Shown here in pieces: positions 15,993 through 23,824 of a DNA stretch of 64,000 nucleotides. Position 1 is the stretch's first letter. Each line of letters starts with the position of its first letter. The notes under the pieces are model-generated. The model searched no databases, was not told the DNA's origin, and saw only the letters and a program-made list of their open reading frames with translations. Position numbers and translations under genes: made by a program. This stretch comes from RYN-133 sp963754285 (lineage in GTDB: Bacteria; Actinomycetota; Actinomycetes; Mycobacteriales; Jatrophihabitantaceae), in contig CAVWFN010000020.1 of assembly GCA_963754285.1 (NCBI GenBank), forward strand, positions 186,001 to 250,000. The letters run 5' to 3'.

Positions 15993-17095
15993 CGCCGGCT
16001 CCTTCGGGAACCTGCAAGCGGCGGTACAGGTAGTAGGCGGCGCATGCGCCCTCGCTGGACACCATCGTCGCGCCGAGCGGGTTGCGCGGCGTGCATTCCT
16101 TGCCGAACGCAGCACACTCATGCGGCTTGATCAGACCTTGCAGCACCTCTCCGCTTCGGCACACCGTCGACTCCTCGGTCTTGATGTCACCGACGTCGAA
16201 GCGGTGTTCGGCGTCGAGGTCGCGGTACTTGGCGGCGAGCCGCCACCCACTGTCAGGGATCGTTCCGATGCCACGCCAGCCGCGGTCGGTCACCTCGAAC
16301 ACGTCCTCGAGAAGTGCGATCGCGGCCTGGTTGCCCTCGGCGCGGACTGCTCGGGCGTACGCGTTGTCGAGTTGCGCCTCACCGGCCTCGAGTTGCTGCA
16401 CGCACCGTCGAATACCTTCGAGGATGTCGAGCGGTTCGAATCCGGTGACGACGATCGGCACGTTGAACCGTTCCACGAGCGACGGGTACTCCCACGTTCC
16501 CATCACGCTGCACACGTGGCCAGCAGCGAGGAAGCCTTGCACGCGACACGTCGGCGACTGCATGATCGCCTCGATCGCAGGCGGGACGCGCACATGCGAC
16601 ACGAGCATGCTGAAGTTCTGCACACCCAGCCGTCGTGCCTGGTAGATCGCCATCGCGTTCGGCGGTGCGGTGGTTTCGAAGCCGATGCCGAAGAACACCA
16701 CCTCCCGCTCTGGGTTGTCGCGAGCGACCTTCAGCGCGTCCAGGGGCGAATAGACGACGCGAACGTCACCGCCGGCGCTCTTGATGCGGAACAAGTCGCG
16801 CCCGCTGCCCGGCACGCGCAGCATGTCACCGAACGAGCAGAAGATCACGCCGGGACGGGAGGCGATCTCCAACGCCTTGTCGATGAGTTCGAGGGGCGTG
16901 ACGCACACCGGGCAGCCCGGCCCGTGGATCAGTTCGACCTGCGGGATCAGCTGGTCGATGCCGTGCCTGATGATCGAGTGGGTCTGGCCGCCGCACACCT
17001 CCATGAGCGACCACGGTACGCGTCGTTGTCGCATTGATCTCCTCGACCAACCGCTTGGCCAGCTCCGGGTCGTTGAACTCGTCGAGATACTTCAT
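15985..17095 (-). CDS. hypD: hydrogenase maturation protein HypD, frameshifted near its N-terminus
   Basis: HypD is the Fe-S scaffold on which HypC holds the Fe(CN)2(CO) precursor. The N-terminal MKYLDEFNDPELAKRLVEE from ATG 17095 is in one frame. The rest, from PWSLMEVCGGQTHSIIRHG onward with GPGCPVCVTP and the four-Cys [4Fe-4S] region (HVCSVMGTWEY and C-terminal CAAFGKECTP), is in another. Removing one base near 17015-17025 (CGTACCGTGG) restores TRPWSLMEVCGG, the family sequence. Read literally, translation from an ATG at 17034 would lose only about 20 residues. ATG 17095 overlaps the hypC stop. Likely an assembly error because the rest of the locus is intact. Confidence 0.85.
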
Positions 17096-17385
17096 GGTTT
17101 GGGAACCTCCTCACCCGCTTCGGCGGCCGCGATCTTCCAGGGGTCACCGAATTCCTTGTCGAGCTCGCCCATCTCGCGGAACAGCGCGAGCGTCTCGAGC
17201 GCGGACTGCTCGTCGAGGCGTTGCAGCGCGAACCCGACGTGGACGATCGTGTACTCGCCGATCTGCAGATCGGGGACGAACTCGAGACACACTTCCTTGT
17301 CGACGCCGCCGAAGTCGACGCGCGCCATTCGCGTGCCATCCTTCTCCCAGATATCGAGCACCTTGCCTGGCACGGCTAGGCACAT
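17092..17385 (-). CDS. hypC: hydrogenase assembly chaperone HypC
   Basis: The 97-residue protein begins MCLAVPGKVLDI, with the essential Cys2 that carries the iron precursor between HypD and the large subunit. RVDFGGVDKEVCLEFVP and IGEYTIVHVGFALQRLDE follow, which is the usual HypC beta-barrel. The C-terminal 20 residues (GDPWKIAAAEAG) are an extension beyond the shortest HypC proteins. It is short, cytosolic, and overlaps hypD by 4 bases, which suggests translational coupling. Confidence 0.96.
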   Translation of the reverse strand: MCLAVPGKVLDIWEKDGTRMARVDFGGVDKEVCLEFVPDLQIGEYTIVHVGFALQRLDEQSALETLALFREMGELDKEFGDPWKIAAAEAGEEVPKP

Positions 17386-17395
17386 AGGTTCTCCC

Positions 17396-19720
17396 TCACG
17401 GTCGTCTTGCCCCGATCACAATTTGTCCGAGTGCCAGCCCCGCGTCGCTCGGCGGCACGAGTCGGTGCCGCAGCACCCCGAACCCGGCATCCTCGAGGGC
17501 GCGCACGCACAGCACGGTGAGCAACACGTTCAAGAACACTCCGCCGGACAGCGCGACACCCTCGATCGCGTGCCGGTGGCGGAGCTCTATGGCTGTGCGC
17601 AGTACGGCTGCTGCCACCGCACGGTGGAACCTCGCTGCCACAAGCTCCGCAGGCACACCTCGACTGACGTCCCCGGCGGCGGCACGGACGACGGGAGTCG
17701 GGTCGAGTTGCCACGGCCCGTCGTCGCCGGTCTGCACGTCGAACTCGTACGGGGCCCCGACGTCGTCGCCGGCGGCGCGCGCCAGCCCCTCGAACCGCAT
17801 CGCCGCCTCGGCCTCGTAGGCCACGCGATGGCACACGCCGGCGAGTGAGGACATGGCGTCGAAGAGCCGGCCCATGCTCGAAGTCGCGGCACACCCGAAA
17901 CCGCGATCGAGCTGCCGCGCCACCACGCGCACCTCGTCCTCCGAGCAGGCGCGTACGCACGGCAACGATGGGTCCCACGCCACGCCGGCGCTGCGCAGAT
18001 GTGACAGCGCCATCCGGCATGGATTGCGCACGCCGCTATCGCCACCGGGCAGCCAGGTGTAACGCAGATGCGCAGCTCGGTCGAATCCCGTGTAATCAGC
18101 GAGGAGCACCTCGCCACCCCAGATCGCGCCATCCGTGCCGTATCCCGTCCCGTCGAACGCGAAGCCGATTACTCGCGACGAACCGTCATGACCGTTCTCG
18201 GCCATCGCCGATGCGATATGCGCGTGGTGATGCTGCACGAGGCGCACCTCGCGTCCGCCGGCATTACGCAGCGCCCACTGCCCACTTCGATAGGCCGGAT
18301 GCCGATCGGTGACGAGCACCTCGGGCACGACGTTGGTGATGGTCGAGAGGTGCGCTGTCGCGCGGTCGAACGCGTCGATGGTGGCGAGATCGTCCATGTC
18401 TCCGACGTGCGCCGAGAGCCACGCATAGCGATCGTCCGCGACGCAGAACGTGTTCTTGAGATCACCACCGGTCGCGAGCGCGGGCGCGACCGCGATCGGC
18501 AGCGCAATGGGCAGCGGAGCGAAACCGCGCGAACGGCGCACCGGCAGCTGGTCGCCGGCGGCTATGCGCAGGACCGAGTCGTCGCACGGCACGTGGATCG
18601 GGCGGTCGTGCTGCAGCCAGGCGTCGGCGAGGCCCGCGAGTCGGTCCAGCGCCTGCTCGTCATCGGTCACCAATGGTTCGCCGGACAGATTGCCGCTCGT
18701 CATCACGAGCACGCGTGGCGCGGACGGATCTCCCGGTAGCCCGAACAGCAGGTGATGCAGCGGGGTGTACGGAAGCATCACGCCGATGTCGGGGCTGTCC
18801 GGGGCGACTTCTTCGGCGAGGATTACCGCGGGTGCATGCCGTCGCGCCAGCAACACGACCGGACGCCGCACGTCGAGCAGCAGCGCACGTTCAGCAGCCC
18901 CCAGCTCGGCGAGCTGGGCGGCCACGTTGACGTCGGCGACCATAACGGCGAACGGTTTGTCACCGCGGTCCTTGCGCTTGCGCAAGGTCGCCACTGAATC
19001 GCGATTGGTTGCGTCGCAGGCAAGGTGATAACCGCCGATGCCCTTGACCGCAACGACCGCACCCGCGGCGAGCAACTGACGCGCATGCGCCAGTGCAACG
19101 TCGCCCGTCTGTACCGCGGTGCCGGTGCGCAGCGACAGCGTGGGTCCGCAATGCGGGCAGGCCACCGTCTGCGCGTGGAAGCGGCGATCGGACGCATCGA
19201 CGTACTGCGCCGCACAACGCTCGCAGAGCGGCAGCTCGGCCATCGTCGTCGCGGGCCGGTCGTAGGGCAGCGCACGCACGATCGTGAACCGCGGTCCGCA
19301 ATTGGTACAGCTGATGAAAGCGTGTCGGAAACGCACATCGCCCGGATCGGCGAGCTCGCGCACACAGTCGTCGCAGACTCCGACGTCCGGAGAAACGAGC
19401 GTTCGCGCCGCACCCTGTACGGACGATCCGATGACGAAGTCGGTACCGCCGACGACCGGCGTCTCGAGGACATCGATGGACGTGACCTGGGCGAGCGGAG
19501 GTGCGTCGGCACCGACCCGTCGCGTGAACTCTGCGACATCGGCTCCGCGTCCCTCGACCTCGGCGACGACGCCCGAGCCGGTGTTGACGACACATCCCGA
19601 CAACGCGAGTTCGCGGGCAAGCGCATACACGAACGGACGGAACCCGACACCTTGGACGAGACCTCGCACCTGGACACGCACGCGCATCCGTTCTCGGTCG
19701 GCCTCGGTCACGTCGTGCAC
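17396..19720 (-). CDS. hypF: carbamoyltransferase HypF
   Basis: The 774-residue protein has all HypF modules. The acylphosphatase domain is at about 10-100 (VRGLVQGVGFRPFVYALA). Next come two zinc fingers (CDDC...CTNC and CERC...CPHC, about 115-200), a YrdC-like domain (about 210-390; VAVKGIGGYHLACDATN, KRKDRGDKPFAVM) and a Kae1-like C-terminal domain with VQHHHAHIASAMAENG. It converts carbamoyl phosphate to carbamoyl-AMP and passes it to HypE. The gap to the small peptide gene upstream is 105 bases and holds a palindrome. It is 11 bases from hypC. Confidence 0.96.
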   Translation of the reverse strand: MHDVTEADRERMRVRVQVRGLVQGVGFRPFVYALARELALSGCVVNTGSGVVAEVEGRGADVAEFTRRVGADAPPLAQVTSIDVLETPVVGGTDFVIGSSVQGAARTLVSPDVGVCDDCVRELADPGDVRFRHAFISCTNCGPRFTIVRALPYDRPATTMAELPLCERCAAQYVDASDRRFHAQTVACPHCGPTLSLRTGTAVQTGDVALAHARQLLAAGAVVAVKGIGGYHLACDATNRDSVATLRKRKDRGDKPFAVMVADVNVAAQLAELGAAERALLLDVRRPVVLLARRHAPAVILAEEVAPDSPDIGVMLPYTPLHHLLFGLPGDPSAPRVLVMTSGNLSGEPLVTDDEQALDRLAGLADAWLQHDRPIHVPCDDSVLRIAAGDQLPVRRSRGFAPLPIALPIAVAPALATGGDLKNTFCVADDRYAWLSAHVGDMDDLATIDAFDRATAHLSTITNVVPEVLVTDRHPAYRSGQWALRNAGGREVRLVQHHHAHIASAMAENGHDGSSRVIGFAFDGTGYGTDGAIWGGEVLLADYTGFDRAAHLRYTWLPGGDSGVRNPCRMALSHLRSAGVAWDPSLPCVRACSEDEVRVVARQLDRGFGCAATSSMGRLFDAMSSLAGVCHRVAYEAEAAMRFEGLARAAGDDVGAPYEFDVQTGDDGPWQLDPTPVVRAAAGDVSRGVPAELVAARFHRAVAAAVLRTAIELRHRHAIEGVALSGGVFLNVLLTVLCVRALEDAGFGVLRHRLVPPSDAGLALGQIVIGARRP

Positions 19721-19778
19721 GTCGCCCCCACCTATCGAGCCTCATCGCCGGGCAGGTACGTCCGCTTCCTGACGCTAC

Positions 19779-19791
19779 GCCCGAATCGGGC
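19779..19791. repeat. palindrome GCCCGA-A-TCGGGC upstream of hypF
   Basis: A perfect 6-1-6 palindrome lies in the only sizeable gap (19721-19824) of the hydrogenase operon, 58 bases before hypF. It may be an operator or weak hairpin. Confidence 0.3.
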
Positions 19792-19824
19792 ACCCGCAAC
19801 CCTGCTTTTCCGGGCCTTCCGCAC

Positions 19825-19926
19825 TCACATCCGCGAGATCTTCACGTACCGCTTGATGTCGGGCGCGTTGACGACCACGATTCCGACCAGACCGGCCAGG
19901 ATCGCCAGTTTGATCAATCCGCTCAT
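19825..19926 (-). CDS. 33-residue membrane peptide of the hydrogenase operon (DUF6893-like)
   Basis: ATG at 19926 overlaps the stop of the protease gene (ATGA), and TGA ends it at 19825. The peptide starts MSGLIKLAILAGLVGIVVV, a single membrane helix (about 4-20), and continues NAPDIKRYVKISRM. A short hydrophobic helix followed by a PDIKRYLKI-type tail is how I recall the DUF6893 small-protein family of actinobacteria. It could anchor a complex component to the membrane, since neither hydrogenase subunit has a signal or membrane helix. It is too small for routine gene callers. Confidence 0.7.
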   Translation of the reverse strand: MSGLIKLAILAGLVGIVVVNAPDIKRYVKISRM

Positions 19927-20432
19927 CGATTCGTCACCTCCTTCACCGGCTCATGCGCTCCCGTGATCACCCGGTGGACGAGCGAGACCGCGCGTGGCAC
20001 CGCTGCAGCAACGACCTCGGTGAGACCGATCCCTTCGGCGACCGATTCGGGCTCACAACCGACGACCAACATCCGGGCGACCTGCCCGCCCAACGAGGCA
20101 AGCATGGTCAAGATCGAGACCGGCTCCATGCCGTGCGCGTCCACGAGCGGCGCCGCGGTACTGGTGTCCTGCTCGATCTGGTCGAGCTCGACCTCGAGCA
20201 ATGACACCGTCCCCGGTGCGGTGTCACGCGGGGCCGCGTCGACGAGCACGAGCAGGTCGTAGCCGTCGAGGAGCTGGTAGGCCAGATGGACGCCGCGGAT
20301 GCCGAAGTCGACGATCTCGACGCGATCGGGGACGCTCGTCCCGGCCAACGCACGAACGACCTCGCAACCGAACGCGTCATCGCCCAGGAAGATGTTCCCC
20401 ACGCCGGCGACGAGAACCCTGCTCGCGCTCAC
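19923..20432 (-). CDS. hydrogenase maturation endopeptidase (HyaD/HybD-type)
   Basis: After nickel insertion this protease removes the C-terminal tail of the large subunit. The 169-residue protein has VLVAGVGNIFLGDDAFGCEV with the family's GxGNxxxxDDxxG, then DFGIRGVHLAYQLL (Asp ligand) and VDAHGMEPVSIL (His ligand). Together these form the nickel-sensing site. The start is GTG 20432, which overlaps the upstream gene's stop and has a GGAGGAGG-rich region in front. A longer open frame runs up to 20576 but only inside the neighbour gene. Its substrate should be the 25-residue tail of HhyL. Confidence 0.93.
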   Translation of the reverse strand: MSASRVLVAGVGNIFLGDDAFGCEVVRALAGTSVPDRVEIVDFGIRGVHLAYQLLDGYDLLVLVDAAPRDTAPGTVSLLEVELDQIEQDTSTAAPLVDAHGMEPVSILTMLASLGGQVARMLVVGCEPESVAEGIGLTEVVAAAVPRAVSLVHRVITGAHEPVKEVTNR

Positions 20433-21718
20433 AGCGGTTCCACCTCCTCCGGGTTGAAGTAGAGGAATCGGCCGTGCCACCGAGCGATCTCGGCCAGTTC
20501 CGGATCGTCGTCGGGCGTAACCCCCAAGTGCTGCCGGCCATCGACGTCGAACAGCACCGCCTCGACTGTCGCGCACCGCCCGGCGATGAACAGATCCTGC
20601 GCATCGGTGCGGTGATTGCGTCCGGGGCGTAACCGCACACGGGACCCGCGCGCGATACGCACGCCCTCAACGACGACATGATCGGTGTCCGGGTCGACCG
20701 ACGCATCGGCACCGGGATCCCACCACGGTGTCCGCGGATGCATGAACCGGTCGACACCAACATCGATATCGGCGTCGGGCTCGGCGGCGCCTTCCACCCG
20801 CTGCAGATAACGCAGCGCGCCGTGCAACCGGTCGAGGTGCTCGGGCGGCAGCTGGTCGACCTGCTCGATCACCCGAGCCGCGCGCGGATCGGTCGCCCGG
20901 GCCTCGGCCTTCTCGGCGTCGGTGAGCGCCATCGTGCGCAGCGTGAGGATCTCGTCGATCTCGGTCGCGTCGTAAAGATCGCCGGGGCTCTCCGGCGCGA
21001 TCTGCGGGTTGTCGCCGAGGATGATCGGCGAGGACAGCACGACCTGTTCCGACCCTGCCAGCACGGGCCAGGTTCCCTCGTTGGTGCATCCCTTCACGTC
21101 GGGTGCCGCCCACTCCGGTCCGTCGGTCATTGATACGAAGCGGCCACGGTCGACGGCGACCATCGTGTGGGCCGCAACCAATGCGTGCCGCAAGGCGATA
21201 TCGCGATCCGTGGGCGACGCGTCCGTGCGGTTCTCGACATCGATCCGCAGTCGCAGTGCACCGTACGGGCCCGGAAGTTCGGTGAGCGACACGACGACAG
21301 CGCCGTCGATCGCCGAGATCTCGCGGTGTGCGCCGTCCGTGCCGTCGTCGACCGCATGAGTGAACCGGAATCGGCGCTCGTCCGGCGCGTTTCGCAACGC
21401 GTCGAGGTCGAGTGCGAAGCTGACGTGCCGCTCGACGGTCTCGTCCCATTCGGGCAGGCCACCTCCGGCGCGGTGTTGCACGTGCAGGAACCGGATCTCG
21501 AGCGCAAGCTGCGCGCCCGCTCGGCCTTCCATCACGATCTCGGTGCGGCAGCCAGAGCGTTCCGACGGGTCATCGAATCCGGACGGCATCAACACGCCGA
21601 ACTGCCACCGGCTCTGGTTCTTCGCCGACGAGGCGCGATAGGGATAGAGCACATACCCCTCGTAGAGCACGGCATCCGCGACGGCGCGCACCGCGGCGAA
21701 CGGGTCAGCAGTGCTCAC
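20429..21718 (-). CDS. uncharacterised hydrogenase-operon protein, 429 residues
   Basis: The protein starts MSTADPFAAVRAVADAVLYE and contains FGVLMPSGFDDPSERSGCRT, which resembles no enzyme I know. It has no membrane helix and no obvious metal motif. It is mostly acidic beta-rich sequence, with several Trp-Asp and Asp-Pro rich loops towards the C-terminus (RTPWWDPGAD, DPELAEIARWHGRFLYFNPEE). It is a fixed companion in this operon: its ends overlap the upstream DUF6084 gene (14 bases) and the downstream protease gene (4 bases). I infer a maturation or structural role. No function should be assumed. Confidence 0.75.
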   Translation of the reverse strand: MSTADPFAAVRAVADAVLYEGYVLYPYRASSAKNQSRWQFGVLMPSGFDDPSERSGCRTEIVMEGRAGAQLALEIRFLHVQHRAGGGLPEWDETVERHVSFALDLDALRNAPDERRFRFTHAVDDGTDGAHREISAIDGAVVVSLTELPGPYGALRLRIDVENRTDASPTDRDIALRHALVAAHTMVAVDRGRFVSMTDGPEWAAPDVKGCTNEGTWPVLAGSEQVVLSSPIILGDNPQIAPESPGDLYDATEIDEILTLRTMALTDAEKAEARATDPRAARVIEQVDQLPPEHLDRLHGALRYLQRVEGAAEPDADIDVGVDRFMHPRTPWWDPGADASVDPDTDHVVVEGVRIARGSRVRLRPGRNHRTDAQDLFIAGRCATVEAVLFDVDGRQHLGVTPDDDPELAEIARWHGRFLYFNPEEVEPL

Positions 21719-22355
21719 GGTCGCTCACCTCTGCGAGCAACGTGTCGATCGCGCGCTCCCACGTCGGTAGCGCACGCGCGTTCTTGTACGCGCCGAGCGC
21801 CTGCAGGGTGCTCACGTCCAGGCGCAGCCAGCCACTGTTGGGGAAGAACCGGTCCATCATTGCCCGCCACTCGCTGACCGGCACGCGGCACGCGGCTTCC
21901 TTGTGCCACGGGACGCGGGTGACGCTGAAACCGGCGGCACCGCGGGCGATCAGAGTCCCGCTGAACAGCAGCATCAGCGGGATCTCTCCCTCGCCGAGAG
22001 CATGGAAGTAGGTGGTGGCGGCGATCTCGAGGTCGTAGGTGCACGGCACCGGGACGTCGATCTCGACGCTTCCGGTGAAGCTCGGCACCATCACGCCCGC
22101 TTCCGCGAATTGCAGCGGTCGCTGCGTGTCGGCCCACCGCGAGCGGTCGCCGAACAGGCCGTCGAGTTGCCGCGCCTCGTCATCGGTATAGCGGCGCTTC
22201 TGCGGCTCGATCCGCAACTGCACGCGCAGCGCGATCGCGTGGACGCGCTCCCCCGTCGTCTCCGCGATGCGTAGCCGGAAGCTCAGCGTAGGGCCGGCTG
22301 CATAGGGGTCGGAGCGCGCGCCGAGACAGTCGAAGGCGAGTTCAGGTGCGGACAC
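21705..22355 (-). CDS. DUF6084 family hydrogenase-operon protein
   Basis: The 216-residue protein, starting with GTG 22355 (VSAPELAFDCLGARSDPYA), matches the DUF6084 type. It reads as a beta-rich cytosolic protein with LRIAETTGERVHAIALRVQL and PVPCTYDLEIAATTYFHAL, and the end holds PWHKEAACRVPVSEW. Cysteines appear at separate positions only, so a Fe-S cluster is not obvious. It overlaps DUF5947 by 14 bases upstream and the 429-residue gene by 14 bases downstream. Function is unknown. Such families are known to me mainly from the neighbourhood of actinobacterial group 1h hydrogenases. Confidence 0.75.
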   Translation of the reverse strand: MSAPELAFDCLGARSDPYAAGPTLSFRLRIAETTGERVHAIALRVQLRIEPQKRRYTDDEARQLDGLFGDRSRWADTQRPLQFAEAGVMVPSFTGSVEIDVPVPCTYDLEIAATTYFHALGEGEIPLMLLFSGTLIARGAAGFSVTRVPWHKEAACRVPVSEWRAMMDRFFPNSGWLRLDVSTLQALGAYKNARALPTWERAIDTLLAEVSDREHC

Positions 22356-22965
22356 GCGCACGCACCCGCTCGAAGAACGCGTCGATGTCCGCGCGCGCCT
22401 CGGGTCCGCCGTCGAAGCCGGTCCAGTGCATGCGCAGCAGGCCCACCAGTTCGTAGCAGGCATCGATCGGGACCAGGTACATCTCGTCGTGTTCACGGTC
22501 GCGGCGCACGATGAGCGCTTCAACGTCGTCCAGCAAGTCCGCTGCCAACGGTGTCTCCGCGACGACGTCGTTCCAGGCGTGCAGGTCGAGCAGTGACTCG
22601 GTGGCTCCGGCCGGTCCGGGATACAGCGCGACGATGCGTCCGGCCGCGCTGTTCTTGAAGAAAAAGGCCATGCCGACCGGCACCTGCAATGCTTCCCACT
22701 GCTGCTGCGACAGGCTCCGCGCCGCACCGAGGTAGCGGTCCGGAACGGCACGGTAGTTGCCTCGTCCGGCACCGTCGCGGGTGAACAGCAGATAGCACGG
22801 GCGGCAGGCACACAGCAGGTTTCGCCGTTCGAGGTTTACCACGTGCGCGTGCTCGTCGGCGATGCCGGAGCCGCACAACTCGCAGACCTCGGCCTGCGGC
22901 GTTGCGACTCGCTGCGCGAACTCGACGGGCGATCGCCCGACGAAGCGGCGCAGCCCGGTGGTCAT
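22342..22965 (-). CDS. DUF5947 family hydrogenase-operon protein
   Basis: The 207-residue protein from ATG 22965 begins MTTGLRRFVGRSPVEF and has a zinc-ribbon-like site: AEVCELCGSGI at about 27-30, then LLCACRPCYLLF at about 51-56. Four well-spaced Cys residues may bind Zn or an Fe-S cluster. The rest (MAFFFKNSAAGRIVALYPGPAGATESLL, split as FFFKNSA and YPGPAGATESLL) is the DUF5947 signature. It overlaps DUF6084 by 14 bases, with one base to the upstream Rieske-like gene. Function unknown; the CxxC pairs suggest metal or electron handling. Confidence 0.78.
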   Translation of the reverse strand: MTTGLRRFVGRSPVEFAQRVATPQAEVCELCGSGIADEHAHVVNLERRNLLCACRPCYLLFTRDGAGRGNYRAVPDRYLGAARSLSQQQWEALQVPVGMAFFFKNSAAGRIVALYPGPAGATESLLDLHAWNDVVAETPLAADLLDDVEALIVRRDREHDEMYLVPIDACYELVGLLRMHWTGFDGGPEARADIDAFFERVRARVRT

Positions 22966-22966
22966 G

Positions 22967-23824
22967 TCACACGGCCTCGGCGACGGGCACCGCGATCCGG
23001 ATGCCCGACACGTCGTCGAGCAGTGGCAGCGGGTCGAGACGACGTCCGGAGCCATCCGCGGAAATTCCGGCGAGCCGGATGTCGAAGCGTGCCGAGCACG
23101 ACGGGCAGGCGAGAACGTCGCCGGCCAGACTCGACTGCGCCAACGACATCCCGCAGCACGGGCAGGTGTTGCCGTACGCGTAGTAGGTCCCACCCAACCG
23201 AGCGATGACCACCGCAACGCCGCCGAGGTCGACCTCGCAGACGGTGCCGTCTCGGGGGAGATCCGGCGCAGCGGGATGTCGCCAGGCGGACTGCCGCGCC
23301 GAAGTCGGCACGGCATCCAGCCCCGGTCGCAGCCCGATCTGGAGCACCGGCTTGGGTTGTTCCTCGACGCCCTCGACATCGATGCCTTGGAGCTCCGGTG
23401 CCGCCGCGAGGAGCGCCGCTTCGATCGTCATCTTGACTGTGACTGTGCTCGACGGGCAGTCGCTGCAACTGCCCTGCAAGCGCAGATGGGCGACATCGTT
23501 CTCGTCGACGCCGAGATAGGACACTCCCCCCGCGTGCGAACCGAGATACGGACGCACACTGTCCAACGCCTGCTCGATGCGTGTGTCAACGTCGAGCGGA
23601 TGCAAACCGTGCAGCACGAGCAACGTCGACACGTGCGGATCGGCCGTCAGGGACCGCACTGCATCGGGGCCGACGAGGTCGGCGACGCGTTCGAGGCCTT
23701 GGCCGTAGTACTCGACGAGCACGCGCACAAGCTCCTCGGCAGTCGCGGCTGCTTGGCGACCGCCGAGTTCGCCGACCTGTGCGAGCAGTTCCTCGACCCG
23801 CGCGCCGACATCACTCGCCGGCAT
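22967..23824 (-). CDS. NifU C-terminal domain fused to a Rieske-like domain with four Cys ligands
   Basis: The 285-residue protein combines a NifU-like domain (about 65-150; the cluster-binding CSDC at 120-123) with a Rieske-fold domain (about 190-280). In ordinary Rieske domains the ligands are CxH and CxxH. Here they are C221-P-C223 and C240-PS-C243, so both His are replaced by Cys. The rest of the fold (GMSLAQSSLAGDVLACPSC) is Rieske-like. ATG 23824 shares one base with the hhyL stop (TGATG), so the gene is tightly coupled to the enzyme. It may build or carry an Fe-S cluster for the hydrogenase, or be its electron acceptor. Confidence 0.85.
   Translation of the reverse strand: MPASDVGARVEELLAQVGELGGRQAAATAEELVRVLVEYYGQGLERVADLVGPDAVRSLTADPHVSTLLVLHGLHPLDVDTRIEQALDSVRPYLGSHAGGVSYLGVDENDVAHLRLQGSCSDCPSSTVTVKMTIEAALLAAAPELQGIDVEGVEEQPKPVLQIGLRPGLDAVPTSARQSAWRHPAAPDLPRDGTVCEVDLGGVAVVIARLGGTYYAYGNTCPCCGMSLAQSSLAGDVLACPSCSARFDIRLAGISADGSGRRLDPLPLLDDVSGIRIAVPVAEAV

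Noticed and set aside
17010..17095. Programmed frameshift in hypD
   Set aside because: No slippery heptamer or pseudoknot is visible, and hypD is not known to use recoding. A one-base indel is simpler.
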